Source: Desulforapulum sp034007745
Lineage (GTDB): Bacteria; Desulfobacterota; Desulfobacteria; Desulfobacterales; Desulfobacteraceae
NCBI GenBank assembly: GCA_034007745.1
Contig: JAVEQI010000001.1
Span: 62,001 to 126,000, forward strand
Direction: 5' to 3'
Length of the DNA stretch: 64,000 bases
The notes under the pieces were generated by a model that had not been told where the DNA came from, ran no database searches, and saw only the letters and a program-made list of their open reading frames with translations. Numbering within the stretch: position 1 is the first letter of the stretch; the number at the start of each line of letters is the position of its first letter. This document shows positions 27,257 through 35,970 of the stretch, in pieces. A program made the position numbers and the translations under genes.

Positions 27257-28078
27257 TCATCCCAGGAGCAACTTAAAGGCAAAGGCAAGGGGCAGGGCAA
27301 ATATAAGGCCATCAATGCGATCTAGTATGCCTCCGTGCCCAGGAAGAATCGACCCTGAATCTTTTATTCCTCCCCTCCTCTTTAACGCCGATTCAAAGAG
27401 ATCTCCCACCTGTCCCAGGGCTGCTGCAAGGGCTGAAAAACAGGCTGCCTGGAACAGGGAGACACCTTGAATAAACAGCAGATCAAACACGACACCCACG
27501 ATGATAGCAGCAAAAATACCTGCGACAGATCCCTCAACGCTCTTGTTGGGACTGACCCTGGGCGAAAGCTTGTGTCTGCCGAAATGGGTGCCCACATAAA
27601 ATGCCCCGGTGTCGCTTGCGGCAACGATGAGAAAAGTCCATACAACCCATACGGCACCCTGGTCGGAATTTCGAATCAGGACAAGAAAAGAGAGAAAAAG
27701 AGGGATGTAAACTATGCCCATGACCTGCCTTGAGGCAAAGGTTAGCATGGTTGAATCCTGGGAAAAGGTCAAAACGACAACAAGGGCCACGATCAGGAGA
27801 TTGACCGCAACCATGGCAAGGGCTCCTCCTGCACCGGCTAAGTGTGCGGCAGAAATGATCGCTGCACCCATGAAATGGGTGAGGATCAAAAGAGGAAGTG
27901 TAGTTTTATGGTTATCGCTGGAATCCCTGGCGGCTGTGACAATGGTCAGATATTCGTTGAGGCCTTTAAAAGTTACCAGAACCACCACAAGGGTGAAGGC
28001 CAGGGGTGGACCCTTCAAAAGAATGAGAAAAAGGACAGGAACAAGGATTAGTGCTGTGATCCATCTTTTCAGGTGCAT
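27257..28078 (-). CDS. cdsA: Phosphatidate cytidylyltransferase
   Basis: Integral membrane enzyme that makes CDP-diacylglycerol from phosphatidate and CTP. 273 residues from the ATG at 28078, which overlaps the uppS stop (ATGCACCTGA) and has GGAAAGG upstream; the longer frame to 28159 lies wholly within uppS and is rejected. Eight or so membrane helices; the CdsA signature near the C-terminus is LKRRGGIKDSGSILPGHGG followed by ILDRIDG with its conserved aspartate. Translationally coupled to uppS. Confidence 0.95.
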   Translation of the reverse strand: MHLKRWITALILVPVLFLILLKGPPLAFTLVVVLVTFKGLNEYLTIVTAARDSSDNHKTTLPLLILTHFMGAAIISAAHLAGAGGALAMVAVNLLIVALVVVLTFSQDSTMLTFASRQVMGIVYIPLFLSFLVLIRNSDQGAVWVVWTFLIVAASDTGAFYVGTHFGRHKLSPRVSPNKSVEGSVAGIFAAIIVGVVFDLLFIQGVSLFQAACFSALAAALGQVGDLFESALKRRGGIKDSGSILPGHGGILDRIDGLIFALPLAFAFKLLLG

Positions 28079-28815
28079 ACAACCTTTCCGTACCTGCGCT
28101 CCCGGCTCTGATATTGTCTGACAATATCGAGGAATTCCTGCTGGGAAAAATCGGGCCACAGGGTGTCTGTGATAAATATTTCAGCATAGGCAACCTGCCA
28201 GAGCATGAAGTTACTCAGGCGCATCTCCCCGCTGGTGCGAATAAGCAGGTCAAGATCTGGTTGCCCCCCGGTGTAAAGTCTTTCTGCCACGGTATCTTCG
28301 GTGATATCCCGGGGCTGGAGCTTGCCCTGGGCGACCTCGTCAACAATCGTTTGAACGGCTCTTGTAATCTCTTCTCTTCCTCCATAGCTCAAAGCAAGAT
28401 TCAAGATCATGCCGCTATTGCCGCAGGTTTTCTCCATGGCCTTCTGAATCTCGCTTTGAACATCCAGGGGAAGTCTGAAACGCTGACCTACAACATTGAG
28501 TCGAATCTTCTGTCGGTCAAGCTCATCCTGCTCCTTGGCCAGAAAATGTTTGAGAAGAAGCATCAGGGCCTTTACCTCGGCAACCGGCCTTGACCAGTTT
28601 TCCGTTGAAAAAGCATAAAGGGTTAGGACCTCAATTCCAAGTTTGCGGGCACAGGTGACCATGGAACGAACCGTTTCCACCCCGCTCTGGTGGCCGTTGA
28701 CCCGGTTCATGAGCCGCTTCTTTGCCCAGCGACCGTTGCCGTCCATTATAATGGCCACGTGGCGGGGTAATTTTTCAGGGTCAATCAAATGCTGCTCTGC
28801 AAGATTAGATTTCAA
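28069..28815 (-). CDS. uppS: Undecaprenyl diphosphate synthase (TTG start)
   Basis: Cis-prenyltransferase that builds the C55 carrier lipid for cell wall synthesis. 249 residues from a TTG start that lies just after the frr stop with GGA nine bases upstream; an ATG-started frame exists at 28923, but it would overlap frr by more than 100 bases and add residues that the family lacks. Signature HVAIIMDGNGRWA near residue 20, ENWSRP, SYGGREEI and RTSGEMRLSNFMLWQ-like substrate motif near the C-terminus. Overlaps cdsA by 10 bases. Confidence 0.92.
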   Translation of the reverse strand: MKSNLAEQHLIDPEKLPRHVAIIMDGNGRWAKKRLMNRVNGHQSGVETVRSMVTCARKLGIEVLTLYAFSTENWSRPVAEVKALMLLLKHFLAKEQDELDRQKIRLNVVGQRFRLPLDVQSEIQKAMEKTCGNSGMILNLALSYGGREEITRAVQTIVDEVAQGKLQPRDITEDTVAERLYTGGQPDLDLLIRTSGEMRLSNFMLWQVAYAEIFITDTLWPDFSQQEFLDIVRQYQSRERRYGKVVCT

Positions 28816-28816
28816 A

Positions 28817-29374
28817 TTAGAGTTCCAGGATTTCCTTTTCTTTGGCGGTAAACACAGCTTCAATTTTTCCGATGAAGTCATCGGTGATATCCTGGACCTC
28901 TTTCTGCGCCCTGAAATTTTCATCCTCGCTGATGTCGCCGTCCTTTTGAAGGGCTTTCAAGGTGTCGTTACTGTCTCGCCTGATATTTCTGACGGCCACC
29001 TTAAACTCTTCGCAGGTGTTGTTAACGACCTTGGCAATCTCCTTACGTCTATCTTCAGTCAACGGCGGAATGTTGATCCTGATAATCTTTCCGTCGCTGG
29101 AAGGGGTAAGGCCTATATTTGCCTTGAGAATTCCCTTTTCCACCTCTTTGATGGCACTGATATCCCAGGGCTGAATCGTGATCATCCGGCTTTCTGGAAT
29201 GGCAATGGAGGCCATCTGGTTCAACGGGGTCAACGTTCCGTAATAATCCACCCTGACACCGTCAAGCATGGTCGTAGTGGCCCTGCCCGTGCGTACCCTC
29301 TGCATCTCTTTTTCAAGGGCCTTGACAGATTTGGTCATTCTGTCCCGAGTCTCCTTGTATATCTCATTTATCAT
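28817..29374 (-). CDS. frr: Ribosome recycling factor
   Basis: Splits the post-termination ribosome together with EF-G. 185 residues, the exact family length. Two-domain fold; conserved LRTGRA-type segment here VRTGRATTTMLDGVRVDYYG, NQMASI, and the C-terminal helix with KALQKDGDISEDE. It follows pyrH by 59 bases and is followed immediately by uppS, the standard order rpsB-tsf-pyrH-frr. Confidence 0.97.
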   Translation of the reverse strand: MINEIYKETRDRMTKSVKALEKEMQRVRTGRATTTMLDGVRVDYYGTLTPLNQMASIAIPESRMITIQPWDISAIKEVEKGILKANIGLTPSSDGKIIRINIPPLTEDRRKEIAKVVNNTCEEFKVAVRNIRRDSNDTLKALQKDGDISEDENFRAQKEVQDITDDFIGKIEAVFTAKEKEILEL

Positions 29375-29433
29375 AGTAGGTTTTGCTCCATCAATGGCCA
29401 GGACCGCAAATTTTGCAATACTTGATCCGGTCC

Positions 29434-30156
29434 TCAGCTGTTATAAATTCTGGTGCCAATTCCCTGTCCGCATACGGCCTTTGCAATGTTGCCCGGGGTG
29501 TGGAGATCAAAAATCTGAAGGGGCAGATCGTTGTCCATGGCAAGTGATATGGCGGTCATGTCCATGACCTTAAGTTGTTGCTCCAGCACCTCCATGTAGG
29601 AGATCTTTTTAATGAAACTTGCATCCCCATGCAGGGCTGGATCCTTGTCGTATACCCCGTCAACCTGGGTTGCCTTGAACAGAATCTGGGCATGAACCTC
29701 CTGGGCCCTCAGGACTGCTGCCGTGTCCGTAGTAAAATAGGGGTTACCCGTGCCTGCGGCAAAAATAACGGCCCTACCCTTTTCCAGGTGACGTTCGGCC
29801 TTTCTGCGGATAAATGGTTCTGCCACCTGGTTCATGGTAAGGGCTGACTGCACCCGCGTCGGCACCCCCTGTTTTTCCAGGGCGTCACACAGGGCAAGGC
29901 TGTTGATAACCGTTGCCAGCATTCCCATGTTGTCAGCCGAAGCCCTGTCCATTCCGGCAGAGCTTCCGGCAACACCCCTGAAGATATTGCCACCGCCCAC
30001 GACCATGGCGACTTGGACACCCATTTTGTGAACCTCTGCCACCTCTTTTGCAACATAGTTGATCATCTCGGGCTTTATTCCAAAGCCCTGATCTCCCATC
30101 AATGCCTCTCCACTGAGCTTGATCAGAATTCTATCAAATTCGGGTGTCCTGTCCAA
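29434..30156 (-). CDS. pyrH: UMP kinase (TTG start)
   Basis: Hexameric UMP kinase, 240 residues. Nucleotide site ILIKLSGEALMG at the N-terminus, VVGGGNIFRG, and TGNPYFTTDTAAVLRA. The start is a TTG at 30156 with GGAG eight bases upstream, 3 bases after the tsf stop; the next ATG is internal to the fold. Product UDP/CDP feeds nucleic acid and phospholipid synthesis (CTP for cdsA). Confidence 0.95.
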   Translation of the reverse strand: MDRTPEFDRILIKLSGEALMGDQGFGIKPEMINYVAKEVAEVHKMGVQVAMVVGGGNIFRGVAGSSAGMDRASADNMGMLATVINSLALCDALEKQGVPTRVQSALTMNQVAEPFIRRKAERHLEKGRAVIFAAGTGNPYFTTDTAAVLRAQEVHAQILFKATQVDGVYDKDPALHGDASFIKKISYMEVLEQQLKVMDMTAISLAMDNDLPLQIFDLHTPGNIAKAVCGQGIGTRIYNS

Positions 30157-30159
30157 GGT

Positions 30160-30756
30160 TTATTCTCCTATCTGAAAACGTGCAAATCTCTTAATCTGAA
30201 TATTCTCTCCAATCTTGGCAATGGCCTCGGTGGTGATCTCGGCGATCGTCTTTTTAGGATCACGGATGTAGGACTGACTCATAAGGCAGGACTCTTTGAA
30301 AAACCTCTGAACCTGGCCTTCCACTATCTTGTCCACGATGTTTTCCGGCTTGCCCTGTTCCAGGGCCTGGGAACGGTAGATTTCTCTCTCCCTTGCTACT
30401 ATCTCCTCTGGAATGTCCTCGGGATTGAGGCCGCCGGGGTTTGTCGCGGCAATGTGCATGGCAACATTTTTTGCAAATTCAAGGAAATCATCCGTCTTTG
30501 CAACAAAATCAGACTCGCAGTTGATCTCGACCATAACTCCAAGTTTTGACCCCTGGTGGATATAGGAAAAAACAACCCCTTCCGACGTTGCCCTGCCAGC
30601 CCTTTTCTGGGCCTTGGCAAGGCCCTTTTTCCGAAGGTAGTCAAGGGATTTTTCTATATCACCGGCGTTTTCCGCCAGGGCCCTTTTACAGTCCATCATA
30701 CCGGACCCTGTCTTATCCCTGAGCTCTTTTACCATTGCTGCTGTTATTTCAGCCAT
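30160..30756 (-). CDS. tsf: Elongation factor Ts, short type
   Basis: Nucleotide exchange factor for EF-Tu. 198 residues: UBA-like N-terminal domain (VKELRDKTGSGMMDCKRAL, the family signature), then the core domain (HQGSKLGVMVEINCESDFVA). It lacks the duplicated half of the core and coiled-coil of the 283-residue E. coli form and matches the short Thermus-like type. It follows rpsB after a 120-base spacer with a large hairpin. Confidence 0.96.
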   Translation of the reverse strand: MAEITAAMVKELRDKTGSGMMDCKRALAENAGDIEKSLDYLRKKGLAKAQKRAGRATSEGVVFSYIHQGSKLGVMVEINCESDFVAKTDDFLEFAKNVAMHIAATNPGGLNPEDIPEEIVAREREIYRSQALEQGKPENIVDKIVEGQVQRFFKESCLMSQSYIRDPKKTIAEITTEAIAKIGENIQIKRFARFQIGE

Positions 30757-30792
30757 CTTTAAAACTCCTTTATATCCAACTCTCTCTGAACC

Positions 30793-30842
30793 AGCGGGCG
30801 GCAGCGGATAAGGGCACCGCCCCTAACTTGCTCCCGCCCGCT
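30793..30842 (-). promoter_or_regulatory. Hairpin between rpsB and tsf
   Basis: GC-rich inverted repeat with outer arms AGCGGGCG (30793-30800) and CGCCCGCT (30835-30842). It lies in the 120-base rpsB-tsf gap and may attenuate transcription or stabilise the rpsB message. No T-run follows it. Confidence 0.45.
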
Positions 30843-30876
30843 GTTATCGAGTTTCATGCTTGATTGTGGGCTTTGC

Positions 30877-31731
30877 CTATTCAGCCTTTTCGGCCGTCTG
30901 CTCGACCGGTGTAGTTTTCCTTCTGATCATCTCCACGACAGGCCCGTCTGAACCGTCGGATTCGATGGTGCGCTCAACCGCCGCGCCTTTATCGGCAAAG
31001 GCTGCCTCATCCATCTCCTTGTCCGATCCTGCGTTCTGCTTCTCAAGATAGCGCTGACGGCCCTCTATTGCGGCGTCGGCAATCTTTGATGCAAAAAGCC
31101 GGATGGAGCGGATGGCGTCATCATTGCCGGGGATGACATAATCGATATCATCCGGGTCGCAGTTTGTATCCACAACGGCAACAATGGGAATACCCAGCCT
31201 CTTGCCCTCTTTAACGGCAATTGATTCGTTCTTTGGATCGATCACAAAAATGGCGCCGGGCAGATTTTTCATCTTGGTGATGCCGCCGATGCAATCCTCA
31301 AGCTTGGCACGCTCCTTGCCCATTTTCACGCGTTCCTTCTTGGGATAATCTTCAATGGTCCCGTCGTTATCTATGGTAGTCAAAAACTCAAACCGACTGA
31401 TGGTCTTCTTGATGGTCTGAAAATTTGTGAGCATTCCGCCGAGCCAGCGATTCTGAACGTAAAAACTCTCGGACCGGTTGGCCTCTTCGTAAACAGACTC
31501 CCGGGCCTGCTTTTTAGTTCCCACAAACAGAACGCTCTTGCCCTGGGCCGTTACGTCTGCGATGAAATCATATGCATCCCTGAACATCTTAACCGTCTGC
31601 TGAAGATCGACGATATAAATACCGTTTCTTGCACCGAAAATGTACTTCTTCATCTTGGGGTTCCAGCGCCGGGTCTGGTGGCCGAAATGGACGCCTGCCT
31701 CAAGAAGTTCTCTCATTGTAACGTAAGCCAT
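30877..31731 (-). CDS. rpsB: 30S ribosomal protein S2
   Basis: 284 residues. Family blocks: MRELLEAGVHFGHQTRRWNP, MKKYIFGARNGIYIVDLQQT, NRWLGGMLTNFQTI, and DPKNESIAVKEGKRLGIPIVAVVDTNCDPD. The C-terminal 50 or so residues after the conserved core are charged and variable (family cores are about 235-245 residues). A leader of about 200 bases precedes it with no other gene, room for the autoregulatory structure that S2 leaders often carry, though none was recognised with certainty. Confidence 0.97.
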   Translation of the reverse strand: MAYVTMRELLEAGVHFGHQTRRWNPKMKKYIFGARNGIYIVDLQQTVKMFRDAYDFIADVTAQGKSVLFVGTKKQARESVYEEANRSESFYVQNRWLGGMLTNFQTIKKTISRFEFLTTIDNDGTIEDYPKKERVKMGKERAKLEDCIGGITKMKNLPGAIFVIDPKNESIAVKEGKRLGIPIVAVVDTNCDPDDIDYVIPGNDDAIRSIRLFASKIADAAIEGRQRYLEKQNAGSDKEMDEAAFADKGAAVERTIESDGSDGPVVEMIRRKTTPVEQTAEKAE

Positions 31732-31884
31732 AAATTTCTCCGTAATTCTTTTAAATGGTTTTTTCCCACCACTCCTGTCTTATCCCGCATCAACATCCCA
31801 TTTAATATCATTAAAACATCATTAGCATCATTCAATGAATCAAATGAAACGCACCCGACACAGAATCAGGGAGTGTGTGTAGTG

Positions 31885-31903
31885 GCGGTGATAATTTCAC
31901 CGC
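31885..31903 (-). promoter_or_regulatory. Hairpin in the prmC-rpsB gap
   Basis: GCGGTGA / TCACCGC, a 7-bp perfect stem with a five-base loop, 35 bases after the prmC stop and about 150 bases before rpsB. No T-run follows on the minus strand, so it may be part of the rpsB leader or a weak terminator for the rho-prmC group. Confidence 0.4.
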
Positions 31904-31937
31904 TGACAAATCTTGCTTCATATATCAAACGGGCGGT

Positions 31938-32825
31938 TCATTGGCAATCTTTTTTTCCCAACCTGACCACCCGGTTAAGCCCTGCATAGTCATCGAAGAA
32001 CTCAATGGATGAAAATCCCGGACAATCCCTGAAGATCTCCTCAACTCGTTCCCGCTGATCTGACCCTGTCTCCATCAACAAAATACCTTCCGGAACGAGG
32101 TAGTCACAAGCCTGCATCATGATGGAGCGAATGCAGGCGAGACCGTCGCCCCCCCCGTCAAGGGCAAGATAAGGTTCAAAAAGGCTCACTTCGGGCTGCA
32201 ACCCCCGTATCTCACCGGTGGGAACATACGGTGGATTTGACACTATCAGGTCAAACTTTGCCCTTGAGTTGAAGGGTGTGAACCAGGAGCCCGCCACAAA
32301 CGAAACCTTGGAACCACCAAGCTCTTTTTGTGCATTCAATGCCGCAACCTCCAGGGGAATTAGGGAAATATCGCTTGCAAAACAACTCAGCTCCGGGTTT
32401 GTCTTTGCAAGGCTGATTATCACCGCACCAGACCCCACACCGAGCTCAAGCACACGACCATTAGGCAGAGCCGTCTCGGACAAAGCTTCAAGGGATAGCT
32501 CCACAAGGCGTTCGGTGTCAGGCCGGGGAATAAGCACACCGGGTTTAACCTGGAACTCAGACTCCCAGAATCCTTTGGAGCCGGTAATATACGCCACGGG
32601 TTCACGATCAACCCTGCGTTCAATCAACCGACGAAATGCGGTAAGCTCATCCCGGTCAAGGGGTCTGTCATGGTGGAGATAAAGATCAAGCCGTTCCACC
32701 CCAAGACAATGGGCGAGCAAGATTTCAGAGGAGAGGCGGGGGCTGTCTATCTCTCTTCTGATAAAATATTCTTGGGTCCAGGCAAGGATCCGCCCTATGG
32801 TCCAGAGATCCCTGGCCGCTTCCAC
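31938..32825 (-). CDS. prmC: Release factor glutamine methyltransferase PrmC (HemK)
   Basis: Methylates the glutamine of the GGQ motif in release factors. 295 residues: N-terminal helical domain (LSSEILLAHCLGVERLDLYLH), SAM site VLELGVGSGAVIISLA, and catalytic NPPY in LIVSNPPYVPTGE. GTG start 3 bases after prfA, whose product is its substrate, so the pair is coupled. Confidence 0.96.
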   Translation of the reverse strand: MEAARDLWTIGRILAWTQEYFIRREIDSPRLSSEILLAHCLGVERLDLYLHHDRPLDRDELTAFRRLIERRVDREPVAYITGSKGFWESEFQVKPGVLIPRPDTERLVELSLEALSETALPNGRVLELGVGSGAVIISLAKTNPELSCFASDISLIPLEVAALNAQKELGGSKVSFVAGSWFTPFNSRAKFDLIVSNPPYVPTGEIRGLQPEVSLFEPYLALDGGGDGLACIRSIMMQACDYLVPEGILLMETGSDQRERVEEIFRDCPGFSSIEFFDDYAGLNRVVRLGKKDCQ

Positions 32826-32828
32826 CGG

Positions 32829-33893
32829 TTAGATTGCCTCCTGTAGCGCCTCGGCCTGGGCATGGGTCTTGAGTTCGTCAATGATCTCCTGAATGTCTCC
32901 GCCCATGATACTGTCGAGCCTGTACAGGGTAAGACCTATCCTGTGGTCGGTCATCCTGCCCTGGGGAAAGTTATAGGTCCTGATTCTACCTGAACGGTCG
33001 CCTGTTCCCACCTGACCTTTTCGCTGAGCAGCCCTTTTGGATTCCTGCTCTCTAACCATGGCATCGAGGATTCGGGCCTTTAGAACCTTCATAGCGGCAA
33101 TTTTGTTTTTAATCTGGGACTTCTCATCCTGGCAGGTTGCAATGATTCCGGTGGGAAGATGAGTTATCCTGACCGCGGAATCCGTTGTATTGACCGACTG
33201 ACCGCCTGGCCCTGAAGACCTGAAAACATCGACCTTTAGCTCGGACTGCTCAATTTTAAGCTCAACATCTTCAGCCTCCGGCAGGACGGCAACGGTCACG
33301 GCCGAGGTGTGAACCCTGCCCTGGGTCTCAGTCTCAGGAACCCGCTGTACCCTGTGGGTCCCGCTTTCATACTTGAACGCACTAAAGGCCCCGTTACCCT
33401 TGACAATGGAGATAACCTCCTTGAACCCGCCGGAACTTGATTGATTGCTCTCGATCATATCAACGGTCCAGCCCTTAATTTCAGCGTACCTTGTATACAT
33501 GCGAAAAAGATCCCCGGCAAAGAGCCCAGCCTCCTCACCCCCGGTGCCCGCCCGAATTTCAAGAATGACATTTTTGTCGTCATTGGGGTCCTTGGGCATG
33601 AGAAGGAGCTTGAGGCGTGACTCCATGGAATCCCGCCGTTCGCCAAGCTCGGCAGCCTCTTCCTTGGCCATTTCCCGTATGCCTGGATCAGCATCCTTCA
33701 GCATCTCTTTAGCTTCCGCAAGCTGCTTAAGAATCGTCTCATATTCGGTAAAGGCCGACATCACACGGTTGAGTTCACCGTGCTCCTTCAGATATCGCTG
33801 GTACTTCACCTGGTCAGCCATAACCGCAGGGTCACTCAGAAGATGTTCAAGCTTTATGTAACGTTCTTTTATGCCGTGTAATTTATTTATCAT
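32829..33893 (-). CDS. prfA: Peptide chain release factor 1
   Basis: Recognises UAA and UAG stop codons. 354 residues, standard. GGQ in SSGPGGQSVNTTDSAVRI; PxT-type codon motif region upstream (HRVQRVPETETQGR); N-terminal helical domain 1 complete. As UGA also encodes selenocysteine in this genome (see formate dehydrogenase), RF1 is not the factor that competes there. Followed by prmC after 3 bases. Confidence 0.96.
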   Translation of the reverse strand: MINKLHGIKERYIKLEHLLSDPAVMADQVKYQRYLKEHGELNRVMSAFTEYETILKQLAEAKEMLKDADPGIREMAKEEAAELGERRDSMESRLKLLLMPKDPNDDKNVILEIRAGTGGEEAGLFAGDLFRMYTRYAEIKGWTVDMIESNQSSSGGFKEVISIVKGNGAFSAFKYESGTHRVQRVPETETQGRVHTSAVTVAVLPEAEDVELKIEQSELKVDVFRSSGPGGQSVNTTDSAVRITHLPTGIIATCQDEKSQIKNKIAAMKVLKARILDAMVREQESKRAAQRKGQVGTGDRSGRIRTYNFPQGRMTDHRIGLTLYRLDSIMGGDIQEIIDELKTHAQAEALQEAI

Positions 33894-33989
33894 GATCTAC
33901 AAATCCAAAAAGGGAAAACTTCTGCAAAATTCAAAAAGGGGAAACCGGGCATATAGGCCCGACCTCCCCCTTGTTTTTCATGAACCAAT

Positions 33990-34217
33990 CTACTTTTTCT
34001 TTGCAGCAGTTGCGGCGTCAAACCCCGCATACTTTTTCTTAAATCGATCAATCCTTCCGGCTGTATCAACAAGCTTTTGCTTACCCGTAAAAAAGGGGTG
34101 GCACTTGGAACAGATCTCCACCTTGATATTTTCCCTTGTGGAACCAACCTCAAGGACATTGCCGCAGGCACAGGAGGCCGTTGTTCGTTTGTACTCTGGA
34201 TGTAAATCTTTTTTCAT
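33990..34217 (-). CDS. rpmE: 50S ribosomal protein L31, zinc-binding type
   Basis: 75 residues. The zinc ligands of the C+ type are present: C16 and C18 (CACGN) and C36, C39 (CSKCHPFF). Conserved FTGKQKLVDTAGRIDRFKKKY. Lies between rho and prfA with short gaps (38 and 96 bases), a common arrangement. Confidence 0.97.
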   Translation of the reverse strand: MKKDLHPEYKRTTASCACGNVLEVGSTRENIKVEICSKCHPFFTGKQKLVDTAGRIDRFKKKYAGFDAATAAKKK

Positions 34218-34255
34218 AACCCTAACTCCTTGTTATATATCTTCTTTTATTACTA

Positions 34256-35503
34256 TTACGAATTCATTGAATCAAGAAACTCTTTATTATCCTCTGTTCC
34301 CTGCATTTTTTCAAGTAAAAAAGACATGGCATCAACCGGATTAAGATTTGACAGGAGCTTTCTCAGTATCCAGACCCGGTTCAACACCAGGGGATCCATG
34401 AGCAGCTCTTCTTTTCTGGTTCCAGATTTATTCATGTCAATGGCTGGGAAAATCCTCCGGTCGGAAAGCTTTCTATCAAGGACAAGCTCCATATTACCGG
34501 TGCCTTTGAACTCCTCAAAGATCACCTCGTCCATACGGCTTCCAGTATCGATAAGGGCCGTAGCTATGATGGTTAGACTCCCGCCCTCTTCGAGGTTCCT
34601 TGCCGCACCGAAAAACCGCTTAGGTCGATCCAGGGCATTTGAATCCACACCACCGGAAAGAATCTTTCCAGAGGGAGGCATCACGGCATTATACGCCCTG
34701 GCAAGACGGGTGATGCTATCCAGCAGGATCACGACGTCATGGCCCTGTTCAACCATTCGCTTAGCCTTTTCGATTACCATCTCGGCAACCTGGACATGGC
34801 GCTCTGCCGGTTCGTCAAAGGTGGAGCTGATCACCTCTGCCCTTACCGACCGGGCCATGTCGGTTACCTCCTCTGGCCGTTCGTCAATGAGCAGTATCAT
34901 GGGAACAATGTTCTCATGGGAGGCGATCATGGAGTTGGCAATATTTTTTAAAAGCATGGTCTTACCGGTTCTCGGCGGCGACACAATAAGCCCCCGCTGA
35001 CCGAAACCTATGGGTGCCATCATATCGATTATCCGCATGGAATAGTTGTCATGCTCCCGCTCAAGATTCATCTTCCGGTCTGGATAAAGGGGAGTCAGAT
35101 TATCAAACAGGATGGTCTCAGCTGCGAGTTCAGGGTTTTCGTAGTTGACTGCTTCGACCTTTAACAACGCAAAATAACGCTCACTGTCCTTTGGTTGGCG
35201 GACATGACCAGAAAGGGTGTCGCCGGTTCTAAGATTAAATCTGCGGATCTGGGAGGGGGAAACATAAATGTCGTCTGGACCGGGAAGATAATTATAGTCC
35301 GGCGCCCTTAAAAAACCGAATCCATCCGGAAGAATCTCAAGGGTTCCCTCACCATAAATCTGACCGCTCTCCTCAATGGCGGCCTGGAGCAAGACAAAAA
35401 TCAGTTCCTGTTTTTTAATCCCGCCGATCCCCTTGATATTGTACTTCTTTGCAAGCTCGGTCAGCTCACTGATTTTCATCCTCTTCAGTTCTTCAAGATT
35501 CAT
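34256..35503 (-). CDS. rho: Transcription termination factor Rho
   Basis: Hexameric RNA-dependent ATPase/helicase, 415 residues. N-terminal helix bundle, cold-shock-like RNA-binding domain (LPDGFGFLRAPDYNYLPGPDDIYVS), P-loop SPPRTGKTMLL, Walker B VVILLDSITRLARAYN and Q/R loops. Ribosome site GGAG well placed before the ATG. First gene of the long minus-strand series; its leader carries a triple 13-bp repeat. Confidence 0.98.
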   Translation of the reverse strand: MNLEELKRMKISELTELAKKYNIKGIGGIKKQELIFVLLQAAIEESGQIYGEGTLEILPDGFGFLRAPDYNYLPGPDDIYVSPSQIRRFNLRTGDTLSGHVRQPKDSERYFALLKVEAVNYENPELAAETILFDNLTPLYPDRKMNLEREHDNYSMRIIDMMAPIGFGQRGLIVSPPRTGKTMLLKNIANSMIASHENIVPMILLIDERPEEVTDMARSVRAEVISSTFDEPAERHVQVAEMVIEKAKRMVEQGHDVVILLDSITRLARAYNAVMPPSGKILSGGVDSNALDRPKRFFGAARNLEEGGSLTIIATALIDTGSRMDEVIFEEFKGTGNMELVLDRKLSDRRIFPAIDMNKSGTRKEELLMDPLVLNRVWILRKLLSNLNPVDAMSFLLEKMQGTEDNKEFLDSMNS

Positions 35504-35545
35504 GGAAATTAACTCCGTAGGTATGTTTGATTTTCATACTGTCTT

Positions 35546-35594
35546 TTGTTTGGACCTGTTATTTAGACCTGATTGTTTGCATTGTTTAGCCCTG
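35546..35594 (-). repeat. Triple 13-bp repeat in the rho leader
   Basis: On the minus strand the unit is CAGGTCYAAAYAA. Copies: 35546-35558 and 35559-35571 adjacent, 35582-35594 after a ten-base gap. They lie 43-91 bases before the rho start, within the likely untranslated leader. Confidence 0.6.
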
Positions 35595-35826
35595 ATGCCT
35601 AGACTTAATTATTTGAATTTGATTCGAAGAGTGCATTGTTTTATGGATTGAGACTCATCTGTGAAGTATCATTGCTGGGGTTTTGGGGGCACCTAAATAT
35701 TTTGACGTGTATGGTGGTGTTTGATAAAATTTGGAACGTATAGAAAAGTACTTATACCATTGATTCTGCCATGTCAACAAAAATAGCCGCACATCCCAGC
35801 AATTCTCATTTTAGACACAGCAAAGC

Positions 35827-35855
35827 TTGACATTCATCGACCACTTTTATACTTA
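35827..35855 (+). promoter_or_regulatory. Promoter of adk
   Basis: TTGACA (35827-35832), 17-bp spacer, TACTTA (35850-35855); an overlapping TATACT gives a 15-bp spacing. It is 116 bases before the adk start. Confidence 0.5.
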
Positions 35856-35970
35856 ATGATCAGCACAACCGGCAAAGCCCAAGCCAAACACCTTAAAGAA
35901 CCATACAGAGGGATACCCCTCTTGATCTGGATGAGCATAAAAACCATTAAAACAGAAAAAGGAGATTTGA

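Larger units (their letters stand above)
35504..35970. other. Rho-adk divergent intergenic region (467 bp)
   Basis: AT-rich stretch with no convincing gene. It holds three 13-bp repeats next to rho, a pair of distant inverted arms ATTGCTGGG (35671-35679) and CCCAGCAAT (35795-35803), and the adk promoter. The short open frames inside it have no recognisable product. Confidence 0.7.

Noticed and set aside
28816..28923. ATG start of uppS inside frr
   Set aside because: It would overlap frr by over 100 bases and add residues not found in undecaprenyl diphosphate synthases; the TTG after the frr stop fits better.
28643..29425. 260-residue open frame opposite frr/uppS
   Set aside because: It lies antisense to two well-identified genes and resembles no protein; it is a by-product of their codon pattern.
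34230..35000. 256-residue open frame antisense to rho
   Set aside because: Serine- and arginine-rich shadow translation of the rho coding sequence.
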